Shown piece after piece: positions 22,670 through 34,416 of a stretch of DNA of 64,000 nt (position 1 is the stretch's first letter; each line of letters opens with the position of its first letter). The notes under the pieces were generated by a model that saw nothing but the letters and a program-made list of their open reading frames with translations, did not search any database and had not been told where the DNA came from. The translations under genes were made by a program, and so were the position numbers. This stretch comes from Calliphora vicina (lineage: Eukaryota > Arthropoda > Insecta > Diptera > Calliphoridae): the NCBI RefSeq assembly GCF_958450345.1, contig NC_088780.1:119612226-119676225 (forward strand), read 5' to 3'.

Positions 22670-25600
22670 CAGTGTTGCCAATTTAACCCTTTTCAATCTT
22701 GTTTAGCCACAAAAAAATTAATTTAGCCTTTAGCCATTTTTTTAGCCTTTTTTATTTTCATGTAGCCATAAATCAAAACTTATATATTTACTCTAATGAT
22801 CTGAAATATTTGGTGTTGAAAATTAGTAAAATCAGTTCAAAAAAATTGGCAGGAATATTATGACAAAAATCAACTAAAAATGTTGAACCAGTAAACAATT
22901 TAAGCACATACAAAGTGTTGGAACTATATCTTTAAATTTTTGCTCAAGCATTTTATTATTTGCATAAAGGAAGCATTCAAAATACATACTGTATTCTTAC
23001 ATGGTTGCTCAGAATTGTGTTTCAACAGCCAAAAGTCTGTAACTTTTGAAACGATTGAGATATTTTTGTATATTTTTAATGTACAAATAACTTCTTGAAC
23101 ATCCATAGTTAAATGGTCATAAAATCATATATTAGACTCATAAATATAAGAAGGTAAAATAAACACGACTACAAAGATTTAAATTAAAATGCCATACCTA
23201 ATATAGAGAAAATTGGCGTTATTTTAATACATTTTTTTAATGTTAATGTTTTACGCGCGGGTCCGGGCGTTTATAAAATTATATATAGGGTTAGAGAATA
23301 CTTTTAACTTTATCTGGGCGATGTATTTTTTGAAAGAAAAATTCAGTTTATTATAGATAACAATTTAGCTATGATCATTTATATCTGATCAAATATAAAA
23401 CATTAATTTTTTTCCAAAATTAAATTAAATATTTATGTTTATAGGATGCCACACACGTAATTTCTAATATTTTGACCAAATATTTTGGCTACCTTAGTTT
23501 TGATTTGATATGTTTACTAACTAATGGCAAAATTTATGTTTTTGCCAATGAAAATCAATTCTGTCCGACGACGTGTATAATTTTTAGAATATTTTTTTCT
23601 GCGTACATGAGAGTCATATTTGCCATATATTCACTTATTCTCCATCGATTTCGAAGTTATCACAAAGGATTACTATATACATAATTTGTCTTTCATATAA
23701 AAAATTTGCCCAGGAGCATTTTGCTGGCCAGGTGATAAAAACGAGGTTTTAGAAACATCGGCATATGATATACTAGGGTGGCCCTTAATAAACGAAAGTT
23801 GGATTTTGGCCATTCTCACCCTCCTGTTTGGTGAACATTAGTAAAAAAATCATCCTGAATAAATTTTAGGTAAATCGGTTGGGGTTAAGACGTGCCGCAA
23901 GCCCTCTGAAGTTTTGAGATGCATTTACAAGTGGAAAAAATGCATTTTTTTCAGTTTTTGTAAAAATTTTGCCATTAAAAAATTACTTTTGCAATTTAAT
24001 TTAAAATAATAGAAATGTGAACGCAATTGTCGTTCTAATGAAACATAAAAAACAGAAATTGGTCAAAAAATGTTAAAGTTATTAAAATATCGCCAGGCCA
24101 TTAACGTGTCTCAGGCAACTAGAACAAGAAAGGTAGGAACAAAATTAACATTTTTAGATAAATATTTAAATAAAAGCTCATTTTACTTAAAATATGTCCA
24201 TATTTACTTGTATATGAGTTTTTGTCTCCGTAGGATACCGTTAACCTATTCTTAGTTATGAACAAAAAAATGAAAATTTTTTAACGGCAGTTTCAAAACT
24301 CCATTTTCAAATTTTTAAAAATTGTGTTAAACAAATTTCAGAATTTTTTGATCATCTCATTGTGATTTATTATAAAAATGTGAAAAAATTATGAAAATAT
24401 CTCTTATAGTTTTTCCGTACCTGCGATTTAAATTTTGAAATTTTCGAGAAAAACCAATTATTTGGCAATTTTTACTCGAATGAGCTTTATTTCCTTAGTA
24501 TTATGAATTTTAAGCAAAACTTATTCGGAATATTATAGTCCAGATAATTCTAAATATACTCTGAAACTTTTACTAAAATCGGAAAACGTTAATCCTTAAA
24601 TCGTGAAGGTCAATGGTCAAATTTTTCAATATTTGGAATTTCTCTTGGAAAGATTTCGAAATGTTCGAAATGTTGTATATTTTTGGGACGATTATGATGA
24701 AAATTAACAAAAATATAACACAAAGCCTAGTATTTACAAAAACAGCAGAAAAATTATAATTAACCCAATAGAACACTTGGGGTTAAAATGACCCCAAACT
24801 TTTAAAACCGTAAAAAAAATTAAAAGTTTGGGGTCATTTTAACCCCAAGTGCCATTAAGCGTTAATTTCCATTCTTGTGCTGTTATTATAAACCCTAGAG
24901 TTTATGTTATATTTTTCTTAAGTTTCATCAAAAAAAAATATTGAAAAATTTGGCTTTTGACCTTCACGATTTAAGGATTAACGTTTTCCGATTTTAGTAA
25001 AAGTTTCAGAGTATATTTAGAATTATCTGGACTATAATATTCTGAATAAGTTTTGCTTAAAATTTTTTTTGAGATGATCAAAAAATTCTGAAATTTGTTT
25101 AACAAAATTTTTAAAAATTTGAAAATGGAGTTTTGAAACTGCCGTTAAAAAAATTATATTTTTTTGTTCATAACTAAGAATAGGTTAACAGTATCCTACG
25201 GAGACAAAAACTCATATACAAGTAAATATGGACATATTTTAAGTAAAAATTAGTTTTTATTTTAATATTTATCCAAAAATGTTAATTTTGTTCCTACCTT
25301 TCTTGTTCTAGTTGCCTGAGACACGTTAATGACCTGGCGATATTTTAATAACTTTACCATTTTTTGACCAATTTCTGTTTTTTATGTTTCATTAGAACGA
25401 CAATTGCGTTCGCATTTCTATTCTTTTAAATTAAATTGCAAAAGTAATTTTTTAATGGCACAATTTTTACAAAAACTGAAAAAAATTCATTTTTCCCCTT
25501 GTAAATGCATCTCAAAACTTCAGAGGGCTTGCGGCACGTCTTAACCCCAACCGATTTACCTAAAATTTTTTCAGGATGATTTTTTACTAATGTTCACCAA

Positions 25601-25916
25601 ACTGGGGGGTGAGAATGGCTAAAATCCAACTTTCGTTTATTAAGGGCCACCCTAATGATATACGTGTAGCCACATATTACGTTATTTTAAAGTTAAGGAT
25701 CAACATACAGGAATAAATATTCTTATTTTCTTGCATTTGAACGTGTGTTATATTCGTACATTTTTGTTTGTCTATTCTGCATAGCCAAATGTAACATTCT
25801 AAGTTGTTTTTTGTGTCAAATGTATGTATTTATTTAATTAAAAATGTTAGCCCCTTTTTTAGACAATTTTTTGCCCTTTTTTAGCTCTTTTTGTTCACCA
25901 AGAATTGGCAACACTG
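22670..25916. mobile_element. Non-autonomous hAT element within the DINE-1-like repeat
   Basis: The ends are exact inverted repeats beginning CAGTGTTGCCAATT. An 8-bp target duplication CATATAAG flanks it at 22662-22669 and 25917-25924. Both features are diagnostic of hAT transposons. No transposase is present; AT-rich filler with ttagccttt phrases lies near the ends. Its own interior is split by a foldback element at 23774-25654. Confidence 0.9.
23774..25654. mobile_element. Foldback element with roughly 0.85-1 kb inverted arms
   Basis: Two long arms (23774 to about 24790, and about 24805-25654) are inverted copies meeting at a palindrome in which cttggggttaaaatgacccc is mirrored. Ends read TAGGGTGGCCCTTAATAA. 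ATGATATAC flanks both sides (23765-23773 and 25655-25663), an 8-9 bp target duplication. The right arm lacks about 150 bp present in the left arm near 24350-24520. No transposase frame. Long arms with a 9-bp duplication recall Foldback/MULE elements; the TAGGG ends with 8-bp duplications in relatives recall hAT or P. I leave the class open. Confidence 0.85.
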
Positions 25917-25924
25917 CATATAAG

Positions 25925-26036
25925 GACCACTTCCGAAAATCACTCAAGAATATAAATTATTGATATTTTAAAAGAAAAATGGTTTTACTCATTTACTTAG
26001 TGTAGGGTATTATATGGTCGGGCTTGACCACTATCA
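25925..26036 (+). repeat. DINE-1-like repeat, family A, right part of the interrupted copy
   Basis: Continues the repeat broken at 22669: gaccacttccgaaaatcac, then aaatattgat-type sequence and the terminal gtgtagggtattatatggtc. It ends at ggtcgggcttgacc, slightly short of the complete terminal hairpin. Confidence 0.8.
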
Positions 26037-26153
26037 ATGGCTGTCAAACACAAACGAACTCACGCAGCTTATACAAATTTTGACAAGAGTCAACTGACAG
26101 ATCCTGTGTTGTTGGGAAATTGAAAATATTGTGGACTTATTGACCCACCCTCG

Positions 26154-27449
26154 TTTTTAATGTTTAAAAATGTTAGGTAATATTGACGTATATATCTATG
26201 TATGTTGGTGTACATATGTATTTTAAAATGCTACAATTATTCAAAACTAACAATTCATGATAATTTCAATCGTATTATATAAAAATCTTTCGATATACGT
26301 TTTGCCATAAATATTGTTATTTTGAATGCAGGAAGCAGTATTCAAAACTTTAAAATTTGCAAAATAATGTGAAATATTTAAGGATATTTTTTTAAGTTAT
26401 TGAAATCTATTTTGTATTATAAAATTGTATTATACATATTTTCAGCTAAGTGAAAGCTTCTATTTGACACTCACTTGTATGTTATTCATACATGGCAGTT
26501 GGGTGAAAGCAAAATATGTTTACAGATAAATGCTGCTGTGCAGGATAAAAAAAAATATTTTTTTTAAATAAATTTTATTTATCACGACGATTTTATTAAA
26601 CAAATTTTAAAATTTTGCAAAATGACAACGTCTTTTAAATGCTGTAGTCACACGAACTCTTAGAAAACTGGAAAATTTAAAAATCGAAATTATTTAATTT
26701 CGAAATTATTTCTGGGCAATACAAATATCCAAAGTATATTTACTCTAATTTATGTTGAATATAATATGTATGTAACCCCCTGTCTATACTTGAGAAATTT
26801 TTATCTTACAATTATTGACGTTTTTTGTCAAGGCAAAGTTGTCTGAACAAAAGCACTAACAGTTTTGTCATAACGAAGCAATAATACTAATAAAGGGAGA
26901 CTATAATTGATAATTTTTTATCTTGACAACCATTAAAGCAGAAGCTGTAACAAACACCAAATTAATAAAAAAAACTCTAGTAAGTTTCAAAGCTTATTTT
27001 AAAATGTTTAGCTTTTAAAAGCTCATAACATTAAGTGGCGAAAAATTAGTAACCTAAATTTTAACACTCACAGTTTTTTTCTCTATGGTCTACAGGTATG
27101 TGTCACTGATTATTTTCATTTCGAAATGCAAAAGAAATTCAAGCCATCTGAATTCAGTTTCAACGTATTTAAAAATCACATAAAATGTTCTATAAATTTC
27201 AATAATGAAAAAAAATAAAAAGGTTTTAAAGGACATTTGTAAGAAACCCAATAAAAAGCACTAAACTTCAAATAAAATAAAAGAAATAATGAATGATATC
27301 TGCATAAATTTCTCTACACACAAACAGCGAAAACGCTAACAACAAACTAAATATTGGGAAAAAATTTAAAAAGAAAACTATGGAGAAATAAAATAATAAG
27401 AAAGTTGCCTTTTATGTCAAATGATTCATTGCAATACAATATTATAATA
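26154..27449. other. No gene recognised
   Basis: AT-rich DNA without recognised coding sequence or well-bounded repeat. Confidence 0.3.
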
Positions 27450-27470
27450 CATTAGGGTGGCGATGGTATT
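27450..27470 (+). repeat. Solitary end of the TAGGGTGG family
   Basis: The phrase tacattagggtggcgatgg matches the left junction seen in other members (ACAT followed by TAGGGTGG). No matching right end was found, so this may be a decayed copy. The 91-codon frame starting at 27457 begins inside this motif and is not recognised. Confidence 0.4.
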
Positions 27471-27732
27471 TTCAATTAAAATGAAGGTTTGTGCCTTAGT
27501 TCAAAGAATTTATCATAGAATTACTTCTGCGTCAGATAATATCGCATTCAATTTACGAAAAGGTCAGTTGGTATCCTGTTTGAATAATTTAGCTAGTTTT
27601 TTAAAACAGTTTGCAATACCTGCATTTCTTAATATTTTAAGACAGGATATTATAAAATCATTTCAAAATTATGAGTTGATATGCCAAAGTACAATAAAGT
27701 ACCTACAGGCTGTGTATCAAGGTTATCCTTAG

Positions 27733-28784
27733 TTGGAAAAATAAAAAAATAAAATTGGAAAAGTTGACTCCAACTAGACTTATTTGTGGGTGTTACAAAT
27801 ATTAAATGTAAATACATACATATATAAAACTGTCAATGGCAAATGTGTATTTTAAGAGTACACACATATAAAAGCGAAATAAATTCGAAATTTATATATT
27901 ACAAACAAAACAAAACATAACAAAAGGACACCCACAAAAACAATCCTTTTTTGTGCAACCAAGCTAAAAAATAAAGAAAAAGAAACATATTTTTATACAC
28001 ATAAATATTACATACTATATACTTAGGTATATCTAGTACATATTTATAGGCTTATATGTGCTTATATGTATATTATTATTGTTATTTAGCAATATACATA
28101 AATATAATATTGCTCTTTTCACCAAAACCACAAACTGTCTAAAGGTGCTCATAAAATAAAAATCGACATCAACAAAAAGCGAAAAAAATGCCTAAAAAGA
28201 AAGTGCGGCTCAAAAATGGCAAACGAATTTATTGCGGTTTTCCATTTTTCCTTTCAACGTCGACAATTTTAGGTGCGGACAGCATAAACGACTCCGTGGT
28301 AGCATCAAAATTTACATAAAATACAAATAATTTTGTAGATTTATTGTCTATTTGAATTTATATTGTAGAAAGATTAAACAGCACATCAGGCATATTGTCC
28401 TTTTTCCTTTCTTCATCATACTTATTTTATACACTTTTTTCAGTTTTGTCTTCTTTTTTTGTAGTTATTTATGCGAATTTTTTAATAATTTTTCCCCTTT
28501 TGTTGTGCGAAGTCAAATTATAAATTCATAGAATTTTCTGTTTATGCTAAAATAAAAGAAACATATAGAAATTTATAATATTTTGCGGAATATTTTCGTT
28601 AAGGAAGCCAACGAATTTGACAAGAAATATTTTAAATTATTTAATACCGAAAATTAAAAAAGCCTGCAACAATTTTGAATAAGATATTCTATTTTAAGAT
28701 CCGCAATTAATTTGAAAATAAATTATGTTGTTATAAAACAATAATGCTGCTGAAAAGTTGTTATACAAATTTATTAAAATAAGC
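27733..28784. other. No gene recognised
   Basis: AT-rich; a 43-codon frame at 28188-28319 starting MPKKKVRL is the only frame with a basic start, and nothing supports its translation. Confidence 0.3.
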
Positions 28785-29342
28785 ATATACATTAGAGTGA
28801 CAATCAGTTGTATGGAAAAAATGTTTGTTAACATTTTGAAGAGTGCCGGGTGGAATATTGTGACACCAGGACTAAAAGATAAGTGCTGAAAATTTGGGCC
28901 AAATCGGACAACGATTTCTGGACGCGCATCGAGGTCAAAGTTCAGATATATTCAAAATTTTACTATTTATATGGAATAAATAGGTGAAACACGTTAACTT
29001 TCTCCATTGTTTTCTAGAAATATGTAGATTTATTTATATTAATGAATATTACGTTAAAAAATTTGTTTGTATCTCCTTTGGGTCAAAATGACCCAAAAAC
29101 TATATTATCGGGAAAAATGCAAATTTTTCAGTTTTTGTAAAAATGTTGCTACTAATTAAATACTTTTGCAATTATCGTTGTAATGAGATATAAATGACAA
29201 CATTTGGTTAACAAATGGTAAAGTTATTACCAATTCGCCAGACTATTAACGTGTCGCAGGCCACTTGAACAAAAAATTTTGGAAAAAAAATTAACATATT
29301 TCGAGAAAAATTAGAATAAAAACTAATTTTTATTAAAAATAT

Positions 29343-30190
29343 ATAGAGATGGGATTCTACCCGGTATTTACCCACACATTGGGTAAATTCCAAGTAAATA
29401 CCTTTTTTGGGTATTTATTTGGGTATTTATAAAAAGGATTTGAAATGCTGCATCTAGCAATTTCTGATTGTCAATCAGCTAAAACATTATTTTAAATTAC
29501 TTATTTAATTTATTGTTTTCAACACCACGTGTGTAACAATTTGAATATAAATATAATGGTGGACTTAGCGAACTGTAAAGCTAGAGGGGATTTGTGGTCT
29601 AAAAATTTTGTTTGGAGACGCATAGAAGAAATGTCTCAGAAATATCACAGAATTAAGCAGAATCGCAGTTCATATAATGACTCCCCCATGCACATCAGGT
29701 GCCACTGAACGCTCATTCAGCACTCAAAAAACGAAACAGATTAATTGCAGATAATAGCGGAAAATAATGTTTTATAGCTCATAATTGGAATCTCGTCAAC
29801 AAGGACATACGACAAAAGGAAACTTCCCTAAAAATTATACCGGCTGAGGATGAAATCATCAACTCTGCTAATTCATTTGAGGAAACACCTTCCACCCATT
29901 CTACACATCATTCATCTTTGAATTATTTTCGGAGTTTAACTGACCACGGATCATTCAGTGATTACCAGTGCATAATGTAATGTTGCAAAAATAAATATAA
30001 AAGAAATATACATACATAATAGAGTTATTTTCTTAAATTGTTATTTTTCAAGTGCTCTGTAAGCATTTAAATTCCTATTTATTATAAAATTCATGAAGTT
30101 TTGCTGCACAACGTGTTTGTTCACCAATTTTCTACAACATAGTTTATACCCAGCTTTTGGGTAAATATCCGGATATTCACTTGTGTATTT
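29343..30190 (+). mobile_element. hAT-derived insertion within the foldback arm
   Basis: The arm sequence stops after tttttattaaaaatatat at 29343 and resumes with the same phrase near 30190. Inside, both edges carry related inverted sequence (tatttacccacacattgggta and, on the other side, its partner acccagcttttgggtaaata). The exact ends are unclear because the duplicated phrase is longer than the 8 bp expected for hAT. It contains a transposase remnant. Confidence 0.6.
29556..29980 (+). pseudogene. hAT transposase C-terminal (dimerisation) fragment
   Basis: Three short in-phase pieces in different frames together resemble the C-terminus of hAT transposases. Around 29701-29724 the sequence reads ATERSFST, the conserved start of the hAT dimerisation motif. 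One base later it continues LKKRNRLIADNS, and from 29777 to the stop at 29980 an open stretch reads HNWNLVNKDIRQKETSLKII and onward through a 67-residue tail. At least two frameshifts and a stop separate the pieces. The catalytic core is missing, so this is inactive. Confidence 0.7.
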
Positions 30191-31262
30191 TTTTATTAAA
30201 AATATATCCTTATTCACTTGTGTATGAGTTTTTGTCTTCGTCGGATTCCGTTAACCTATTCGCAGGTATAGCCAAAAAAAAATATGTTTTTTTAACGGCT
30301 GTTTCGAATCTCCATTTTAAAATTTTTCAAAATTCTGTAAACAAATTTCAGAATTTTTCGATCATCACATTGGGATTTATTGAGATCATAATAGGGAACA
30401 AAAATATGAAAAAATTATGTCAATACCTCTTACAGTTTTTCCGTACTTGCGATTTAAATTAGATTTTCAAGAAAAACTAATTTTTTGTCCATATTTTGGC
30501 GAATGAGTCCAATTTCCTTACTGTTATAAATTTTAAGTAAAATCTATTCACAATATTATAGCCCTGGTAGTTTTAAATATAGTCTGGAAGTTTTACTAAA
30601 ATTGGATAACGTTAACCTTTAAATCGTGAAGGTCAAATGTCAAATTTTTCAATATTTGGAATTTCTAATGAAGAGATACCGAAATGTTATATATTTTGGG
30701 CCGATTTTAATGAAACTTGAGGAAAATATAACATAAAGTCCAGAATTGAAAATAAAAGCACAAAAATGGAAATTAACACTTAGCCGAACTTGGGGTCCAA
30801 ATGACCCCCAACTTATAAAATCACGAAAAAGACAGCCATTTTGACCCCAAGTGCTCTTAAAGGTTAAAATACACTTTTGCACTATTGTTGTAAATGCTAG
30901 ACCCCAATGTATAGTTTCCTCAAGTTTCATTAAAATAATAATAAGATAATACAGTTTTTGGGTCATTTTGACCCAAAGGAGATAAAGGGTAAATTTTCAA
31001 AAAAAATTTTTAATTTAATATTCATTAATATAAATAAATCTACATATTTCTAGAAAACGATGCAGAAAGTTAACGTGTTTCAAACATTTATTCCATATAA
31101 ATAGTAAAATTTAGCATATATCTGAACTTTGACCTCGATGCGCGTCCAGAAATCGTTGTTCGATTTGGTCCAAATTTTCAGCACTTAAGTTCTAGACCTA
31201 GTGTCACAATATTCCACCCGGCACTCTTTGAAATCTAAAAAAAAAAATCGGCTGTCAGTCTA

Positions 31263-31776
31263 ATATATATATGTATATTACATATCAGAAATTTCTATAT
31301 AGCTTGTTGAAAAAACTTTTACGTGGGCTATTTCTTCGTCTACTAACACTGGGATTGGCAAGGAATTTAGTTTGTTGAAGATACTACAGTTCATTGTAAG
31401 GTCCCGTGTTACTGGGTTATAATAGCGCAATGTCATCAGAAGAGATAGGCAACTGTGGCCTCGTCTGATCTTACTGCCTCTATAATTTCGATAATTAGAA
31501 GCCATATCTCTGTCCTGGCATATCTCTGTTCAGCAACTGGAGATAGGAACAAGAAAAAGATAATTTAACGTTACTTACGTTACTATCCCGCCTTGACAAG
31601 AAAATAAATGCTTTTAATGATTTCGGTTGTATTCGATAAACTGTCTATAGACTTGGACCGGATTTTTAAGATATGCATTACACTAGAAATCATTTTAAAA
31701 ATTGGTTGTTTGCATAAATCCGAAACTGTCAATAATACAAATCTACAATTATAACTTACACATTTACACATTTATG
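31263..31776. other. Single unrecognised short frame between repeats
   Basis: The minus-strand frame at 31278-31505 (75 codons) starts MASNYRNYRGSKIRRGHSC and has more balanced composition than its surroundings, but I recognise no family. No other gene seen. Confidence 0.3.
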
Positions 31777-32424
31777 CAATTATACAATTATACAATTATA
31801 CAATTATACAATTATACAATTATACAATTATACAATTATACAATTATACAATTATACAATTATACAATTATACAATTATACAATTATACAATTATACAAT
31901 TATACAATTATACAATTATACAATTATACAATTATACAATTATACAATTATACAATTATACAATTATACAATTATACAATTATACAATTATACAATTATA
32001 CAATTATACAATTATACAATTATACAATTATACAATTATACAATTATACAATTATACAATTATACAATTATACAATTATACAATTATACAATTATACAAT
32101 TATACAATTATACAATTATACAATTATACAATTATACAATTATACAATTATACAATTATACAATTATACAATTATACAATTATACAATTATACAATTATA
32201 CAATTATACAATTATACAATTATACAATTATACAATTATACAATTATACAATTATACAATTATACAATTATACAATTATACAATTATACAATTATACAAT
32301 TATACAATTATACAATTATACAATTATACAATTATACAATTATACAATTATACAATTATACAATTATACAATTATACAATTATACAATTATACAATTATA
32401 CAATTATACAATTATACAATTATA
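31777..32424 (+). repeat. Perfect tandem array: 81 copies of an 8-bp unit
   Basis: The 648 bp consist of the unit CAATTATA repeated 81 times without any visible substitution or shift. Because 8 is not a multiple of 3, every frame cycles through an eight-residue peptide, which explains the 244-codon frame at 31702-32436 (LYNYTIIQ repeated). That frame is not regarded as a gene. Just upstream, ttacacatttacacatttatg looks like the imperfect seed from which the array expanded. Copy number in the real genome may differ because such arrays are hard to assemble. Confidence 0.95.
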
Positions 32425-33077
32425 AATTTTATATAAATTTCAACGAGGCGAATACAAATTTTATAACAAAAGAAATGTAATTAAATTAGTTTCATAAATT
32501 TTATCTAATCTGATTTAAGCTTTAAACAAATTCACCTGTGCATTAAAATGTTTCTTTTTCCACTCTTCCAAAAATGAAACATGATTTTACTACAATTTAA
32601 AAATATTGCTTATCAAATACACTTAACACTTTTATGGTTTATTATTATGGCAACATGGCGTTAGTGTTGAAAATGTTTATTATACAAGTAAATAATTCTG
32701 ACACAAGTAACTCACACACTCACTTACTCACTCAGTAGCTGACAGATTGACTTAATTTTGTCGTTGAAAAGTATTAAAAAACAACAAGAACAATACTTGA
32801 TAATTTTTCAATAAACTGTTGTATTGCCAGCATGTTTCTATTTATTTTGTTGTCGCTACTATTAAATTCTTATAGACGAGGAAGAAGCAACATATTTATA
32901 GGAACATGTGTTATTATGAAGTATTAAAACACAAAACAGGATAAAACTTATTTTCTTGCTTTTTTGTTCTATGATCAACATTATAGTAAAAATTATTTTA
33001 CACACATCGTAAACTGTTAACAGCTTTCATAATATTCTGCCATCTATCCATTTGTTTGTTCATATATACATATATAT
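32425..33077. other. No gene recognised
   Basis: AT-rich sequence with a few short repeats (cacacactcacttactcact near 32713) and no recognised frame. Confidence 0.3.
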
Positions 33078-34142
33078 TTGAGTGACAGCCGATTTTTTTT
33101 TCTTAGATTTCAAAGAGTGCCGGGTGGAATATTATGACACTAGGCCTAAATGTTAAGTGCTGAAAATTTGAGCCAAATCGGGCAACGATTTCTGGACGCG
33201 CATCGAGGTCAAAGTTCAGATATATGCAAAATCGTTAAATTTCTGCATTGTTTTCTAGAAATGTATAGATTTATTTATATTAATGAATATTACATTAAAA
33301 AATTTTTTTTGGAAGTTAACCCTGCATCTTCTTTGGGTCAAAATGACCCAAAAACTGTATTATCGCCAAAATTCGGGAAAAATGCAAATTTTTCAGATAT
33401 TTTAAAAATTTTGCTACTATATAAATACCTTTGCAATTGAATGCAAAAGAATCGAAATGTGTACGTAATTATCGTTGTAATGAGATATAAATGACAAAAT
33501 TTGGTTAAAAAATTTTAAAGTTATTACAAATTCGCCAGACCATTAACGTGTTTCAGGCCACTTGAACATAAAATTTAGAAAAAAAATTAACATATTTCGA
33601 GAAAATTTAAAATAAAAGCTAATTTTTATTTAAAATATATCCGTATTTACTTGTGTATGAGTTTTTGTCTTCGTAGGATACCGTTAACCTATTCCCAGGT
33701 ATGGCCAAAAAAAAATATTTTTTTTAACGGCCGTTTCGAATCTCCATTTTCAAATTTTTAAAAATTTTGTTAAAGAAATTTCAGAATTTTTTGATCATCA
33801 CATTGGGATTTATTGAGATCAAAATAGGGAATAAAAATATGAAAAAATTATGTCAATACCTCTTACAGTTTTTCCGTACCTGCGATTTAAATTTTGCGAT
33901 TTTCAAGAAAAACAAATTTTTTGTCCGTATTTAGGCGAATGAGCCCAATTTCCTTAATGTTATAAATTTTAAGTAAAACCTATTCATAATATTATAGTCC
34001 TTGTAATTTTAAATATGGTCTGAAAGTTTTACTAAAATCGGAAAACGATAACCTTAAATCGTGAAGGTCAAAGGTCAAATTTTTCAATATTTGGAATTTC
34101 TAAAGAAAAGATAGCGAAATGTTATATATTTTTGGGCCGATA
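33078..34142 (+). repeat. Foldback-family solo arm, third member
   Basis: Begins TTGAGTGACAGCCGA and follows the left arm of 28793-31262 block for block (gagtgccgggtggaatatt, gacgcgcatcgaggtcaaag, gggtcaaaatgaccc, cgtgaaggtcaaaggtc), then stops at ttgggccgata near 34142. No inverted second arm follows. The 96-codon frame at 33150-33440 lies entirely inside and is not a gene. Confidence 0.75.
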
Positions 34143-34416
34143 TTATATATGCATACATTTGACATATGTTTTAACAGAAAATATCAAGGTTGGCTATCGA
34201 TTTGAAACGGTTAAAAGGTAACGCTAAATTAAATTATTTCGGTAACGCTATTTTATTCAAAATTTAGAAAAATTAAAAATATGTTGATAAAAATGGTATC
34301 TTATACAATAATATTCTAAATTGTTTACATTTCAAGAAACTCAATTATTGAAAACAAAAATTAGTATTTTAGTTTCTTTATGTATAGAATATCAGACGAC
34401 AATACTGTGTATTTAT

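Larger units (their letters stand above)
21780..26153 (-). mobile_element. Mariner-like element (rosa-type ends), host of a nested insertion series
   Basis: The left end reads CGAGGATGGGTCAAAAA and the right end, reverse-complemented, CGAGGGTGGGTCAATAA. TA precedes the left end at 21778. Between them lies a mariner transposase remnant (21790-22125) and then a large nested block inserted near 22128. Removing the nest leaves an element of only about 460 bp, so it was already internally deleted. Resemblance of the ends to rosa-type mariners is from memory. Confidence 0.6.
28793..31262. mobile_element. Foldback-family element, second member, carrying a hAT remnant
   Basis: Ends TAGAGTGACA (left) and, reverse-complemented, TAGACTGACAGCC (right) are flanked by ATATACAT and ATATATAT, consistent with an aged 8-bp duplication. 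Blocks such as gagtgccgggtggaatatt, gacgcgcatcgaggtcaaag and gggtcaaaatgaccc occur near the left end and inverted near the right end. The left arm is long (to about 30785) but contains foreign DNA at about 29343-30190; the right arm is shorter. No intact frame of its own. Confidence 0.75.

Noticed and set aside
28188..28319. 43-codon frame starting with a nuclear-localisation-like PKKKVR
   Set aside because: Short, no homology, and a lysine-rich start is common by chance in A-rich DNA.
30649..30966. 105-codon minus-strand frame and 101-codon plus frame at 30157
   Set aside because: Both lie inside the foldback element; corresponding stretches in other arms are interrupted by stops.
31702..32436. 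244-codon open frame with repeating LYNYTIIQ
   Set aside because: It is the automatic translation of the 8-bp tandem array, which lacks stops in all cyclic frames; nothing supports a gene.
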